A program made the translations under genes and the position numbers. Source: an uncultured Eubacteriales bacterium (GTDB taxonomy: Bacteria > Bacillota > Clostridia > Oscillospirales > CAG-272). Taken from it: a stretch of 23,959 bases of DNA. The stretch is taken from the NCBI GenBank assembly GCA_934526185.1, contig CAKTAA010000032.1:1-23959 (forward strand), written 5' to 3'. Position 1 is the first letter of the stretch, and each line of letters opens with the position of its first letter. Below are positions 15,694 to 22,802 of the stretch, in pieces. The notes below the pieces were generated by a model that saw nothing but the letters and a program-made list of their open reading frames with translations, was not told where the DNA came from and made no database searches.

Positions 15694-16245
15694 GTGCCAG
15701 GTCAAGCTGTAACGGCAGAGCACAACATTCCGCCGATTTGGAATCCGTCATCGAGAATTCTAATTTTGGGATCCTTTCCCTCCCAAATATCCCGCACTCA
15801 TGCCTTTTATTATGCGAACCCGAAAAATCGCTTCTGGCGGGTAATGGCGGCGGTGCTCGGCTGTGAAATGCCCGAAAATACGAAGGAAAAAAGAAAGATG
15901 CTCCTGCATGCGGGTATAGCACTATGGGATGTGGTAAGGAGCTGCAGTATCAGCGGCTCGTCGGATGCCAGTATCCGTGAATATCAGCCGAACGATTTGA
16001 GTTTTTTGACGGAACAAGCGCAGATCCGCCGCATTTTTACCAACGGTTCGGCGGCTTATCGGCTGTATCGGAACAGTGCGAAAAGTGTAACAGATATCGC
16101 CGCGGTGCGCCTGCCATCTACCAGTTCCGCAAACGCTGCGTGCTCTCTGGAAACTTTGATTGAAATATGGTCCGGCGAAATCAGACCGTATTTAGAGGAT
16201 ATACCTGCTGTAATTCACCATGAAGCAATTCTGACAGATTTATAA
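15694..16245 (+). CDS. DNA-deoxyinosine glycosylase (uracil-DNA glycosylase superfamily)
   Basis: This 183-aa base-excision repair enzyme should remove deaminated bases such as hypoxanthine from DNA. Motif 1 is LILGSFPSQ (23-31), followed by NPKNRFWRVM (42-51) and ALWDVVRSC, which contacts the base pocket. The second catalytic motif is LPSTSSANA, in place of the HPSPLS of classical UDG, as in the deoxyinosine glycosylase branch. The GTG start at 15694 has GGGGAGGG five nt upstream. The gene follows the XRE regulator by 35 nt and precedes the lipoprotein by 26 nt, so the three may be co-transcribed; no functional link is obvious. Confidence 0.85.
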   Translation: MPGQAVTAEHNIPPIWNPSSRILILGSFPSQISRTHAFYYANPKNRFWRVMAAVLGCEMPENTKEKRKMLLHAGIALWDVVRSCSISGSSDASIREYQPNDLSFLTEQAQIRRIFTNGSAAYRLYRNSAKSVTDIAAVRLPSTSSANAACSLETLIEIWSGEIRPYLEDIPAVIHHEAILTDL

Positions 16246-16271
16246 AATTCACGGAGGGAAATAACAAAATC

Positions 16272-16748
16272 ATGAGGAAAATTCAATGTATCGCAGCTGT
16301 TATGCTTTTAGTCTGTATTACCGGCGGCTGTGGCGGAGAAAACCAGGGGGATATAAGTGAAAGTCAAGCAGCAGAAACTTCTGGAGCCTCAGTCAGTTCA
16401 GATGAACCGGTAAAGCTTGCCGGCGCAGACTGGAATACGGGGCTGCTTGCCGAAATACCAGCATATACTGGCAGTGGAGTTCTTGAGGACAGCATACAAA
16501 CAGAAAGCGTGGGAAGCGTCGATATTCTCAAGGTATCGCTGCAGGATTTTAACCGATATGCGGATCAGCTCCTCAACGACGGGTATCAGGGGAGCTTGAC
16601 AGCCGTAGAGGGAGCCGAGCTGCAAAGCGGCAGCTTTAGAAAGGATGCAGAGGGAGTGATGGTAAATCTCGTATTTACCGGAAAAGAATACGGAAAACTT
16701 TCTCTTACTGTAACACGTTTTGCCGTTGCTGATACGGCGTCGGAATAA
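16272..16748 (+). CDS. Small lipoprotein of unknown function (DUF6591-like)
   Basis: This 158-aa protein begins with a basic MRKIQ, a hydrophobic core and the lipobox ITGGC, making Cys20 the lipid-modified residue. A Ser/Glu/Ala-rich linker follows, then a mixed alpha/beta domain (about 50-158) with LLAEIPAYTGSGVLEDS, DFNRYADQLLNDGYQGSL and GVMVNLVFTGKEYGKLSLTV. The pattern of a short helix pair and a final beta strand resembles DUF6591-type lipoproteins of gut Clostridia, though I am not certain. GGAGG lies 14 nt before the ATG, longer than usual, so translation may be weak or coupled to the gene upstream. It should face outward on the membrane. Confidence 0.75.
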   Translation: MRKIQCIAAVMLLVCITGGCGGENQGDISESQAAETSGASVSSDEPVKLAGADWNTGLLAEIPAYTGSGVLEDSIQTESVGSVDILKVSLQDFNRYADQLLNDGYQGSLTAVEGAELQSGSFRKDAEGVMVNLVFTGKEYGKLSLTVTRFAVADTASE

Positions 16749-16975
16749 CAGAAGCATACAAATGCAAATGATATAACCAATAAATATTCTGGAAGAATAA
16801 CAGTGCGGATATTTTATTTAACAGTTTATCCGTCTGCCTTTCACTCAGCCGCGGCATGGTTGAAATTGAAATTTGCAGTCCAATAGAATCGCTGCATAAG
16901 ATATACGGGAACCTGGAAAAATGAAAAAGCTGCGGAGCTGCTGAAAGGAACCGAAAGTGAAACGAGAGGATAAAG

Positions 16976-17848
16976 ATGTTATACATTGTAGCAACACCCA
17001 TAGGGAATCTCGGAGATATGACACAAAGAGCAGTAGAGGTGCTTTGCCGGGCGGATATAATAGCCGCAGAGGATACACGCCAGAGCATGAAGCTTCTTAG
17101 TCATTTCAATATTTCCCCTTCCAAGCTGGTTTCCTATCATAAATTCAACGAGACGGCCAGCGCTGAAGGGCTGGTATCCGCAATGAAAGAGGGGCGTGAC
17201 GTCGCTGTGATTACGGATGCCGGAACGCCATGTATATCAGATCCGGGAACCCATTTGGTTGAAAGAGCGAGTGAAGAAGGAATTCAGATAACAGCGGTTC
17301 CGGGCGCCTGCGCAGCGATTGCCGCTCTTTCTGTATCCGGTTTTCATGCTGTATCCTTTGCCTTTTACGGCTTTCTCCCGCGCGGATCTTCAGAAATATC
17401 AAATATGTATCAAAGTCTGAGAAAAAGCGAAATATCTGTTTCGGTTTTTTATGAATCACCCTTGCGGATTATTAAATCGGTAGAGATACTTGAAAAAGAG
17501 CTGCCGGAGGCGCGGGTGTGCCTTTGCAATGATCTGACAAAAAAATTTGAACGGTATTACCGCGGCAGTCCGGAAGAGGTTTTGGCTCAGCTGCGGGAAA
17601 ATCCCCGTGCGGCGTACGGTGAATACGTCCTTGTGCTTGAGTATACACAGCGTTTGAAAGAAAATGCTTCCGATAAGCAGTTTTCACCGGAGGCATGGAT
17701 TCTGGAACGTATGCTTTCCGACAAATGCAGCATAAGAGAGGCAGCGGACGCGCTGATACAGGAGGGGATATCAGGATATTCAAAAAATCAATTAAAACGT
17801 GCCGGCATTGGATTAAAAAATATGTTGAAGCAAAATGTGGCGGAGTGA
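16976..17848 (+). CDS. rsmI: 16S rRNA (cytidine1402-2'-O)-methyltransferase
   Basis: RsmI methylates the ribose of C1402 in the decoding centre of 16S rRNA using SAM. This 290-aa protein shows the tetrapyrrole-methylase fold motifs: YIVATPIGNLGDMTQRA at the N-terminus, IIAAEDTRQSMKLL, LVSYHKFNE, VITDAGTPCISDPG, AVPGACAAIAAL and FYGFLPRG. The C-terminal region (from about 230) has a helical SPEAWILERMLSDKCSIREA segment, compatible with the extra domain of this family. GAGAGGATAAAG precedes the ATG. It is preceded by 227 nt of non-coding DNA, so it probably has its own promoter, which was not clearly resolved. A long hairpin follows at 17930. Confidence 0.95.
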   Translation: MLYIVATPIGNLGDMTQRAVEVLCRADIIAAEDTRQSMKLLSHFNISPSKLVSYHKFNETASAEGLVSAMKEGRDVAVITDAGTPCISDPGTHLVERASEEGIQITAVPGACAAIAALSVSGFHAVSFAFYGFLPRGSSEISNMYQSLRKSEISVSVFYESPLRIIKSVEILEKELPEARVCLCNDLTKKFERYYRGSPEEVLAQLRENPRAAYGEYVLVLEYTQRLKENASDKQFSPEAWILERMLSDKCSIREAADALIQEGISGYSKNQLKRAGIGLKNMLKQNVAE

Positions 17849-17929
17849 GACAGAACCGGTTCTACTGTACTTTATTGATATTTTTAGTCAATTTATATTT
17901 TAAAAGGCTGTACCCCGCTTCTTTAAAAT

Positions 17930-17968
17930 AGAACAGCTTTTGTCTGTTAAGACAAAAGCTGTTCTTTA
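17930..17968. terminator. Long perfect hairpin after rsmI
   Basis: A perfect 16-bp stem (AGAACAGCTTTTGTCT at 17930-17945 with AGACAAAAGCTGTTCT at 17950-17965) has a GTTA loop. Only a short T run follows, so it may act as a terminator or an mRNA 3'-end stabiliser for rsmI. Confidence 0.65.
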
Positions 17969-18164
17969 GAAAACAGGCAGAGCGCAAAGATCAAAGGGCT
18001 TGCATTAGGGATGCATTTATGGAACCGGTTGAATATTGACTTGTATTGTAATTTTGCTTAAAAATTAAAACAATTTAGCTTAGTATAACCGTGGTTTTAG
18101 GAAGATGAAGATGAGTGCACAATATTCGAATCAATATTACGAAGAATTGGCTAGGTTAATAATT
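17969..18164 (+). other. AT-rich gap with a possible truncated gene start at 18105
   Basis: This AT-rich stretch has no complete gene. A plus-strand frame starts at ATG 18105 after AGGAAG and reads MKMSAQYSNQYYEELARLII for about 20 convincing residues. It then runs into the hairpin and the antisense of the four-helix gene, where it becomes shadow sequence. It may be the beginning of a gene cut by insertion of the four-helix element. Confidence 0.3.
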
Positions 18165-18195
18165 AAAAGCCCCTCACTTGCTTTAAGACAAGGGG
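18165..18195 (-). terminator. Terminator overlapping the end of the four-helix ORF
   Basis: On the minus strand, CCCCTTG (18195-18189) pairs with CAAG...GGGG (ending at 18170) with a small TGA bulge, followed by CTTTTAATTATT. The stop codon of the four-helix ORF (18185-18183) falls in the loop, so the ORF ends inside its own terminator. Confidence 0.5.
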
Positions 18196-18380
18196 AGGTT
18201 TGCTTCTTTGAGGGCGATTTGGAGTTTTGCAATAAAATCCGCTTTACCGTGTGCGTATTGTGGTTCCCGGATATTTGCGCCGATGGATGTGCCACTTCTG
18301 CCGATTTGTTTGGAAATAATAGATTCGCGTTTCTCTTTGAGATGTTTCACGAGGTTAATGATGGCTATCGCAAAATCCAT
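18183..18380 (-). CDS. Truncated four-helix-bundle protein (23S rRNA IVS-type)
   Basis: The 65 residues match the four-helix-bundle family (TIGR02436) known from intervening sequences in 23S rRNA and related to Avd. The signature IGRSGTSIGANIREPQ, followed by HGKADFIAKLQIALKEAN, is nearly canonical, as is the first helix FAIAIINLVKHLKEKRE. Family members are usually about 115-125 aa and continue with a YW.ELL helix after KEAN. Here the frame ends abruptly in LPLS at a terminator, so the last helices are missing. The start also lacks the usual N-terminal residues and has no clear ribosome binding site. It is probably a decayed or mini-element copy. No 23S rRNA, reverse transcriptase or template repeat is nearby. 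A chain of RNA hairpins lies directly upstream. Confidence 0.7.
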   Translation of the reverse strand: MDFAIAIINLVKHLKEKRESIISKQIGRSGTSIGANIREPQYAHGKADFIAKLQIALKEANLPLS

Positions 18381-18405
18381 AAAGTGTGTTAAATTACAAT
18401 GTTTA

Positions 18406-18482
18406 GTGAAGCTTGGCTATGCCAAGTGAAGCAGCGGCGATAGCGCCGTAAAGTATCACGTGCTGACGCACGAAGCGAAGTT
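18406..18482 (-). repeat. Chain of three short hairpins with GAAG/CTTC linkers
   Basis: Three compact stems follow one another. CTTGGC pairs with GCCAAG (18412-18417 with 18421-18426, loop TAT). CGGCG pairs with CGCCG (18435-18439 with 18444-18448, loop ATAG). CGTGC pairs with GCACG (18459-18463 with 18468-18472, loop TGAC). The spacers repeat a GAAG or AAAG word (GTGAAGC at 18406 and 18426, GTAAAGT at 18448, CGAAGCGAAG at 18471). On the minus strand the chain occupies the 5' leader of the four-helix ORF, ending 26 nt before its start. Tight hairpins joined by a repeated linker suggest a structured RNA or a mobile element's conserved end. Confidence 0.65.
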
Positions 18483-18569
18483 AAGTGTGCCAAGAGGAAT
18501 TTTTCGTGGGACTGTATGACGAAATAGCACAATCATGTACATTGTAATAAATCTCGATACAACAATTCT

Positions 18570-19163
18570 TTACACGATGTCCTGTAACACAAATGTAATA
18601 TCTCGCGTGATCTTTGCAGAACTATCACTCAAATATTCCCAAATCGGGTTATCACTTTGTTTTCCTGTGAAATATCTGCGTGCGAAATCAATAACTGTAT
18701 TTAAGTCTTGTTTCCCACTCAAAACATCATAGGCGGCATCGTATAGGGACATATCCCGTCTGTTTAATTGTTCATCATCAACTACAACTTCGAAAAGGTG
18801 TAATTTTTTTCCTTTCCTCTTCGGGTTCATCTGACCAAGCTTCGCAATAAAGTTTTTTGTTATAGGCAAGGTCGTCATAGTAATAGACACACTTCATCCG
18901 GCTAACGCACTCCGGAAATTCTTTCTGTCTAATATATTCAAAAACTTCTTCTGTTGCCCATTTTGCATAATTTTCCATTCTCTGAGATGAAATTTATTGA
19001 AAACGGCATACATATATTTCGCATTCAGTACCATTCCGCAAAAACAATCCTTACTGTACTCCAGCGCCTGAACAAATGGTTCGCACAGTTCTCTACAGTT
19101 TTGTCCGTCGGGAAGCGATAGATCACCTGGCATCAATTTCTGACTCATGTGGTACAATATCAT
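18570..19163 (-). pseudogene. Frameshifted DUF2441-like protein gene
   Basis: Three minus-strand frames join into one protein of about 197 aa. The first starts at ATG 19163 after GGAGGCGAAAA and reads MILYHMSQKLMPGDLSLPDG to FNKFHLREW. The second continues with ENYAKWATEEVFEYIRQKEF, then PECVSRMKCVYYYDDLAYNK. The third gives EVVVDDEQLNRRDMSLYDAA, DFARRYFTGKQ and ends FVLQDIV. The first shift is near 18970-18985. The second lies in or near the T-run at 18804-18810 (poly-A on the coding strand). The YH...LMPGD start and the E.VR..EFP..PSR-like middle resemble DUF2441, a domain of unknown function also found near phage genes; this is a tentative match. Two offsetting indels restore the frame, so the gene is broken or the sequence has errors. 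Confidence 0.6.
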
Positions 19164-19191
19164 TTTTCGCCTCCAATTGGATAGAATATCT

Positions 19192-19204
19192 ATTGACCGT
19201 CAAT
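19192..19204. promoter_or_regulatory. Palindrome upstream of the frameshifted gene
   Basis: ATTGACCGTCAAT is a 13-nt palindrome (6-bp arms around a central C), 28 nt before the start codon at 19163. It may be an operator or part of the promoter region of that gene. Confidence 0.3.
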
Positions 19205-19289
19205 ATGGAAAAAGAATAATCTAAATTTTAAATATTCTGAAATAAATCTGATTTGTTGACATCATTATATCACAGTTTCCATAAAAAAG

Positions 19290-19325
19290 AAGTCGGCACC
19301 TTCGATTTTTCGAAAAGGTCGACTT
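19290..19325. terminator. Bidirectional terminator-like hairpin
   Basis: AAGTCG (19290-19295) pairs with CGACTT (19320-19325), and ACCTT (19298-19302) with AAGGT (19315-19319). A runs flank the left side and T runs the right, so it can work on either strand. It backs up the tRNA-Arg terminator. Confidence 0.65.
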
Positions 19326-19378
19326 TTTAATCTTATAAGCATTTGATGAATAAGACGCAAAACTCACAGCCGTGAGAT

Positions 19379-19411
19379 AAAAAAACACCGACTGCATAAT
19401 ACAGCCGATGT
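19379..19411 (-). terminator. Terminator of the tRNA-Arg gene
   Basis: On the minus strand, ACATCGGCTG pairs with CAGTCGGTGT in a fully paired 10-bp stem (including G-T pairs) with a 7-nt loop, then seven T residues. It begins about 22 nt after the tRNA 3' end. Confidence 0.85.
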
Positions 19412-19432
19412 TTGTCTGCGGCGACTCGCCGC

Positions 19433-19509
19433 TGGCCCGCTCTACAGGATTCGAACCTGCGACCATCAGAATCGGAATCTGGTACTCTATCCAGCTGAGC
19501 TAAGAGCGG
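19433..19509 (-). tRNA. tRNA-Arg (CCG anticodon)
   Basis: The minus strand folds into a cloverleaf. The acceptor stem is CCGCTCT with AGAGCGG, followed by G73 and encoded CCA (19435-19433). The D arm is GCTC/GAGT and the T arm GCAGG/CCTGT with loop TTCGAAT. The loop TTCCGAT gives anticodon CCG (19475-19473), decoding CGG. The outermost pair of the anticodon stem (27-43) is C-A, a mismatch; all other stems pair. Confidence 0.93.
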
Positions 19510-19552
19510 ATATAGGAACTAAAATACACTTTAATATTTTTACGTATAATTT

Positions 19553-19581
19553 ATTATATCATAAAAACTGACTTTTGTAAA
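19553..19581 (-). promoter_or_regulatory. Promoter of tRNA-Arg
   Basis: On the minus strand, TTTACA (19581-19576) and TATAAT (19558-19553) are separated by 17 nt. It lies back-to-back with the plus-strand promoter at 19602. Confidence 0.8.
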
Positions 19582-19601
19582 GTCCTATACGGATAAAAAT
19601 C

Positions 19602-19630
19602 TTGATTATTTTCGGAATGCATGGTATAAT
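19602..19630 (+). promoter_or_regulatory. Promoter of the small ORF/membrane protein/lplA transcript
   Basis: TTGATT (19602-19607) and a perfect TATAAT (19625-19630) are separated by 17 nt. The expected start near 19637 is only about 3 nt before ATG 19640. Confidence 0.75.
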
Positions 19631-19639
19631 GTACATTAT

Positions 19640-19774
19640 ATGAATCAACTTTACGGCAAACCCACCGGACTTTTCATGGTAAATGAATATAACGGCCGCG
19701 GTTTTTCTGAAAAAACAATATTTGCATACAAACTTTCCGTCGGATGCCGAAGTCTGAAAGAGGTGTACATGTGA
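19640..19774 (+). CDS. Candidate small protein, 44 aa, nearly leaderless
   Basis: A short frame starts at ATG 19640 and ends at TGA 19772-19774. It reads MNQLYGKPTGLFMVNEYNGR, then GFSEKTIFAYKLSVGCRS and ends LKEVYM. The composition is well mixed and protein-like, with no transmembrane stretch, so a small soluble protein is plausible. Its stop overlaps the GTG start of the next gene by 4 nt (GTGA at 19771-19774), the arrangement of translationally coupled genes. The promoter's -10 box ends at 19630, so the mRNA would have almost no leader and no ribosome binding site, which is unusual in Firmicutes. An alternative is that this is merely the leader of the membrane-protein gene. No family recognised. 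Confidence 0.45.
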   Translation: MNQLYGKPTGLFMVNEYNGRGFSEKTIFAYKLSVGCRSLKEVYM

Positions 19775-20430
19775 AAACAGGAAAAATCATTAAGAAGAGT
19801 TTGAAATATTTATTTATTGCCTTGCTTCTGCTGGTATTTGGTTTGTTGGGATTTCGAATGTGCGGCAGCGAGGTACCAAAATCCATGGAAAGATTGGTTT
19901 GGAACGATCAGCTCACTGCCGCATATCAGGCAAATCCCGATGCTTTCTCGGTCAAAAAGCAGGTAAGCCGTGAGCTCGTTGCCTCGGACGGAAGTTTTTT
20001 TGCCTGCAATATTCTATACATCGAAAGTGCCGAACAGCTTCAGGTGACGATCCGGTATACAGATCATATGATGGAAGAGCTTGAGGCAGAGATAGGTACG
20101 GATACTTTGCGCGAAGAACCGTTTGTGTATCGTCTGCTGGCTTACGAGAAGACCGAGGAGTCAGACGGCGGAAGCGCTTCTGAATCTGAGACACGGGAAT
20201 TCACAGACTATACCTATACGACGGAAAGAAAAAGTGTCTATACCTATCGGAGACTTACCTTTTATAATATTGATCTGAACCAGATCAGTAATATTGTCAT
20301 GCAGGTGTATCTGAACAAAGAGGAGCCGGAAACGGAGCCGTACAAGGAGCTGACAGTGCGCCGAGATACCTTTACATGGAAGGAGTATTCCTACACGGCA
20401 GATTTGCCGAAAGAATTAAAAACCAAATGA
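19771..20430 (+). CDS. Single-span membrane protein of unknown function
   Basis: This 219-aa protein starts with VKTGKIIKKSLK followed by one hydrophobic helix (about 13-31, YLFIALLLLVFGLLGFRM) and a long domain outside the membrane or anchored to it. The outer part is polar with beta-strand-like stretches (VTIRYTDHMMEEL, YRLLAYEKTE, YTYRRLTFYNIDL) and a Ser/Glu-rich spacer (SDGGSASESETRE). The GTG at 19771 follows AAGAGG with a 7-nt spacing; a start at ATG 19744 has no such site. Its stop overlaps the lplA start by 4 nt (ATGA at 20427-20430). I do not recognise a family, and the coupling to lplA gives no clear functional clue. Confidence 0.8.
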   Translation: MKTGKIIKKSLKYLFIALLLLVFGLLGFRMCGSEVPKSMERLVWNDQLTAAYQANPDAFSVKKQVSRELVASDGSFFACNILYIESAEQLQVTIRYTDHMMEELEAEIGTDTLREEPFVYRLLAYEKTEESDGGSASESETREFTDYTYTTERKSVYTYRRLTFYNIDLNQISNIVMQVYLNKEEPETEPYKELTVRRDTFTWKEYSYTADLPKELKTK

Positions 20431-21428
20431 AAATGATATCACACAGTTACACAGCTCCTGCATTTAATCTGGCGTCGGAAGAATATCTGTTAAGAACGGC
20501 GCAGGATGATATCTGTATGCTGTGGAGAAACAGTCCCTCGGTCATCATAGGCAGATATCAAAATGCATATGCGGAGATTGATCAGGAATTTGTTCGGGAA
20601 AACGATATCTGCGTAGTCCGGCGTCTGACAGGCGGAGGTGCTGTGTTTCATGATTTGGGAAACTTGAATTTTACCTTTATCACGGACGGAAAACGAAACG
20701 CGCTTGATTTTGAGCGTTTTACCGAACCGATAGTAAAGGCGCTCCGCGCGCTGAGACTGGAGGTTTCGCTGAGCGGCCGCAACGATTTGACAATCGATGG
20801 TCTGAAGTTTTCGGGCAATGCGCAGTGTTTATACCCGGTCGGTGAAGGAGCTGCGGTACGGTATAAAACCATGCACCACGGAACCCTGCTCCTAAACGCG
20901 GATTTAAGCAGGCTTGCTGGAGCTCTGCGCGCAGATCCAGAAAAAATACGGAGTAAGGGAATATCGAGCGTTCGAAGCCGCGTGGCAAATTTGGCTCCGT
21001 ATCTGGCTTCTCCTATGAACGCGGAGGAGTTTCAAAAATATCTGGAGGATTCTATCAGTGCTTACTGCGGCGCGCAGCCGATAGAATGGTCTGCTGAGGA
21101 TAAAAAAGGCATACAGGAGCTGGCGGATAAAAAGTACAGCACGTGGGAGTGGAATTTCGGTGAATCAAAGCAGTTTGCAATACAGCGCAAGCACCGGTTT
21201 CCGTTCGGAACTCTGGAAATTCAAATGGAAGCCGATAAGGGACGCTTGATGGAGCTGCGGTTTTTCGGAGATTTTTTCAGCGGCGAGGAGCCGGAAAAGC
21301 TGGCGGTGCTTTTAAAGGGTGTGAGGCTGCATGCCGAGGAGCTGACACACGCACTGAGCGCAGCCGGCGGCGCTGGCCGGTTTATTGCTGGAGCTGAAAA
21401 TGAAGATATTGTCTCGCTGCTTTTGTAA
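20427..21428 (+). CDS. lplA: Lipoate-protein ligase A
   Basis: LplA activates free lipoate with ATP and attaches it to lysines of E2 or glycine-cleavage H proteins. This 333-aa protein has the full catalytic domain: VIIGRYQNAYAEID, the lipoyl-AMP loop VVRRLTGGGAVFHDLGNLNF, the catalytic lysine in GLKFSGNAQ (Lys127) and MHHGTLLLNADL. The smaller C-terminal accessory domain (about 245-333) is also present, with KYSTWEWNFGESKQFAIQRK and a LEIQMEADKGRLMELRFFGD strand set. ATG 20427 overlaps the previous stop; the second ATG at 20433 is also possible. The ribosome binding site is weak, consistent with coupling. No lipoate-dependent complex genes are in view, so the acceptor lies elsewhere. Confidence 0.95.
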   Translation: MKMISHSYTAPAFNLASEEYLLRTAQDDICMLWRNSPSVIIGRYQNAYAEIDQEFVRENDICVVRRLTGGGAVFHDLGNLNFTFITDGKRNALDFERFTEPIVKALRALRLEVSLSGRNDLTIDGLKFSGNAQCLYPVGEGAAVRYKTMHHGTLLLNADLSRLAGALRADPEKIRSKGISSVRSRVANLAPYLASPMNAEEFQKYLEDSISAYCGAQPIEWSAEDKKGIQELADKKYSTWEWNFGESKQFAIQRKHRFPFGTLEIQMEADKGRLMELRFFGDFFSGEEPEKLAVLLKGVRLHAEELTHALSAAGGAGRFIAGAENEDIVSLLL

Positions 21429-21515
21429 TACACAACGGTGACGGCTAAATGACGTGTTCGTGATACAATGGCGCATCTCAGGCAAATGGAGGAAAAGTAT
21501 GAAAAGGAGACGGGC

Positions 21516-21869
21516 GTGCCCTTGTGCGGTGCGCGGAAAAAATATATGAAGCGAAAACTGCAGGACGAGGAAATGGACTTTTTATTTCAGGGAATTCTTT
21601 CCTTAGAATCGATCGAAGAATGCTACGATTTCTTTGAAGATCTGTGTACTGTATCGGAGCTGCAGGAGATGTCCCGGCGGCTTCTTGCCGCAAAACTGCT
21701 TAAACAGAACTGTCTGTATGCCGACATTGCGGCTCAGACGGGGCTGAGTACGGCGACAATCAGCCGTGTTAGCCGTTGTCTGAAATATGGCAGCGACGGC
21801 TATGTGACCGTGCTGGACAGACTTCTGAAACAGGAAAGCGATCGGGAGAGCGGCGCTGATGCTGACTGA
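21516..21869 (+). CDS. YerC/YecD-family TrpR-like DNA-binding protein
   Basis: This 117-aa protein belongs to the TrpR-like YerC family. The core starts MKRKLQDEEMDFLFQGILSL and continues with CYDFFEDLCTVSELQEMSRR, AAKLLKQNCLYADIAAQTGL and STATISRVSRCLKYGSDGY, which contains the helix-turn-helix. I chose the GTG at 21516 because AAGGAG lies exactly six nt upstream. The ATG at 21546 (MKRKL) matches the usual family N-terminus but lacks a good ribosome binding site, and ATG 21468 also lacks one. It probably acts as a transcription repressor, possibly of amino-acid genes by analogy with TrpR, but the target is not shown. Confidence 0.88.
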   Translation: MPLCGARKKYMKRKLQDEEMDFLFQGILSLESIEECYDFFEDLCTVSELQEMSRRLLAAKLLKQNCLYADIAAQTGLSTATISRVSRCLKYGSDGYVTVLDRLLKQESDRESGADAD

Positions 21870-21977
21870 TACGTACAAAGCTTGTCGAAAGGATAACCTT
21901 AAAAAACTGCGGCTGGGCCCTGTAAAACCGAGCCGCCTGCTCTTGAAAATGTGAAAAGGAAAGGCGCAGTTAAACAT

Positions 21978-22763
21978 ATGACAGCATATCGGAAACAGAA
22001 CACCGGATATACAGCTCTTGCGGAATATTACGATCGGCTGATGGGGGATGTCCGATACAATGAATGGGCAGCTTTTTATGAAGCGGTTTTTCAAAAATAC
22101 TGTATAAAACAGCCTTCGCTTGTGCTGGATCTGGGATGCGGAACGGGACGTTTGGCCTGCGAGCTTGCCGGCCGCGGATACGATATGATCGGTGTAGATC
22201 TGTCGGAGGAAATGCTGTCGCATGCGGCTTCGCGGGCTGCTGCAGAGGGAAAAAATATTCTGCTCCTGCAGCAGGATATGCAGAATTTTGAGTTATACGG
22301 AACAGTGGATGCTATCCTCTGTTCACTGGACGGAATCAATTATCTCAAGGGCGGCGAGCCGCTGCGTCGGTGCTTTTCACGTGTCGCCAACTATTTGAAT
22401 CCGGGCGGTCTTTTTGTATTTGATGTCAATACGGAATATAAATATTTAAAGGTTCTGGCAAATCAGACCTATACCTTGGAGGCGGAAGGTGTTTTTTGTA
22501 TCTGGAACAATGAATATGACAGCAAAAGCAAGCGCTGTATATATGATTTGACATTCTTTGCGGAAATGCATGACGGAAGATATGAAAGGCTGGAGGAAAC
22601 ACAGACAGCGTATGCACATTCAGATCGGAGACTAAGTCGGACGCTGAAGGAAAACGGGATGGAGATTCTGGAAACGGTATCAGACTTTCAGTTTTCTTCT
22701 CCGCACTACGAGGATCAGAGACATTTTTATATCTGTCGCAAGCCGCTGACACCGAAAGAATAA
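21978..22763 (+). CDS. Class I SAM-dependent methyltransferase
   Basis: This 261-aa soluble enzyme has a Rossmann-fold methyltransferase core. Motif I is LVLDLGCGTGRLACEL, motif II MIGVDLSEEMLSHA, motif III LLLQQDMQNFEL and motif IV DAILCSLDGINYL, followed by NPGGLFVFDVNT. The remaining C-terminal half (NEYDSKSKRCIYDLTFF and QTAYAHSDRRL) resembles small-molecule or tRNA-modifying methyltransferases of Clostridia, but the substrate is not evident. The start is uncertain. GGAAAGG lies 13 nt before ATG 21978, while the upstream GTG 21951 has no site at all. It lies 39 nt before hslO and is often found beside it in relatives (from memory). Confidence 0.82.
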   Translation: MTAYRKQNTGYTALAEYYDRLMGDVRYNEWAAFYEAVFQKYCIKQPSLVLDLGCGTGRLACELAGRGYDMIGVDLSEEMLSHAASRAAAEGKNILLLQQDMQNFELYGTVDAILCSLDGINYLKGGEPLRRCFSRVANYLNPGGLFVFDVNTEYKYLKVLANQTYTLEAEGVFCIWNNEYDSKSKRCIYDLTFFAEMHDGRYERLEETQTAYAHSDRRLSRTLKENGMEILETVSDFQFSSPHYEDQRHFYICRKPLTPKE

Positions 22764-22802
22764 TTGCCGGAGCATGAAAATAATACAAACGGAGAATATC
22801 AA

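Noticed and set aside
17211..17459. Minus-strand 82-codon ORF inside rsmI
   Set aside because: Antisense to the SAM-binding motifs of rsmI, with no start site.
18183..18482. Diversity-generating retroelement, because of the Avd-like four-helix protein
   Set aside because: No reverse transcriptase, template repeat or variable gene was found in the window.
21909..21936. Hairpin GCGGCT/AGCCGC between the YerC-like gene and the methyltransferase
   Set aside because: The 16-nt loop and the T tract only on the minus strand, where no gene runs, make it a poor terminator; probably incidental.
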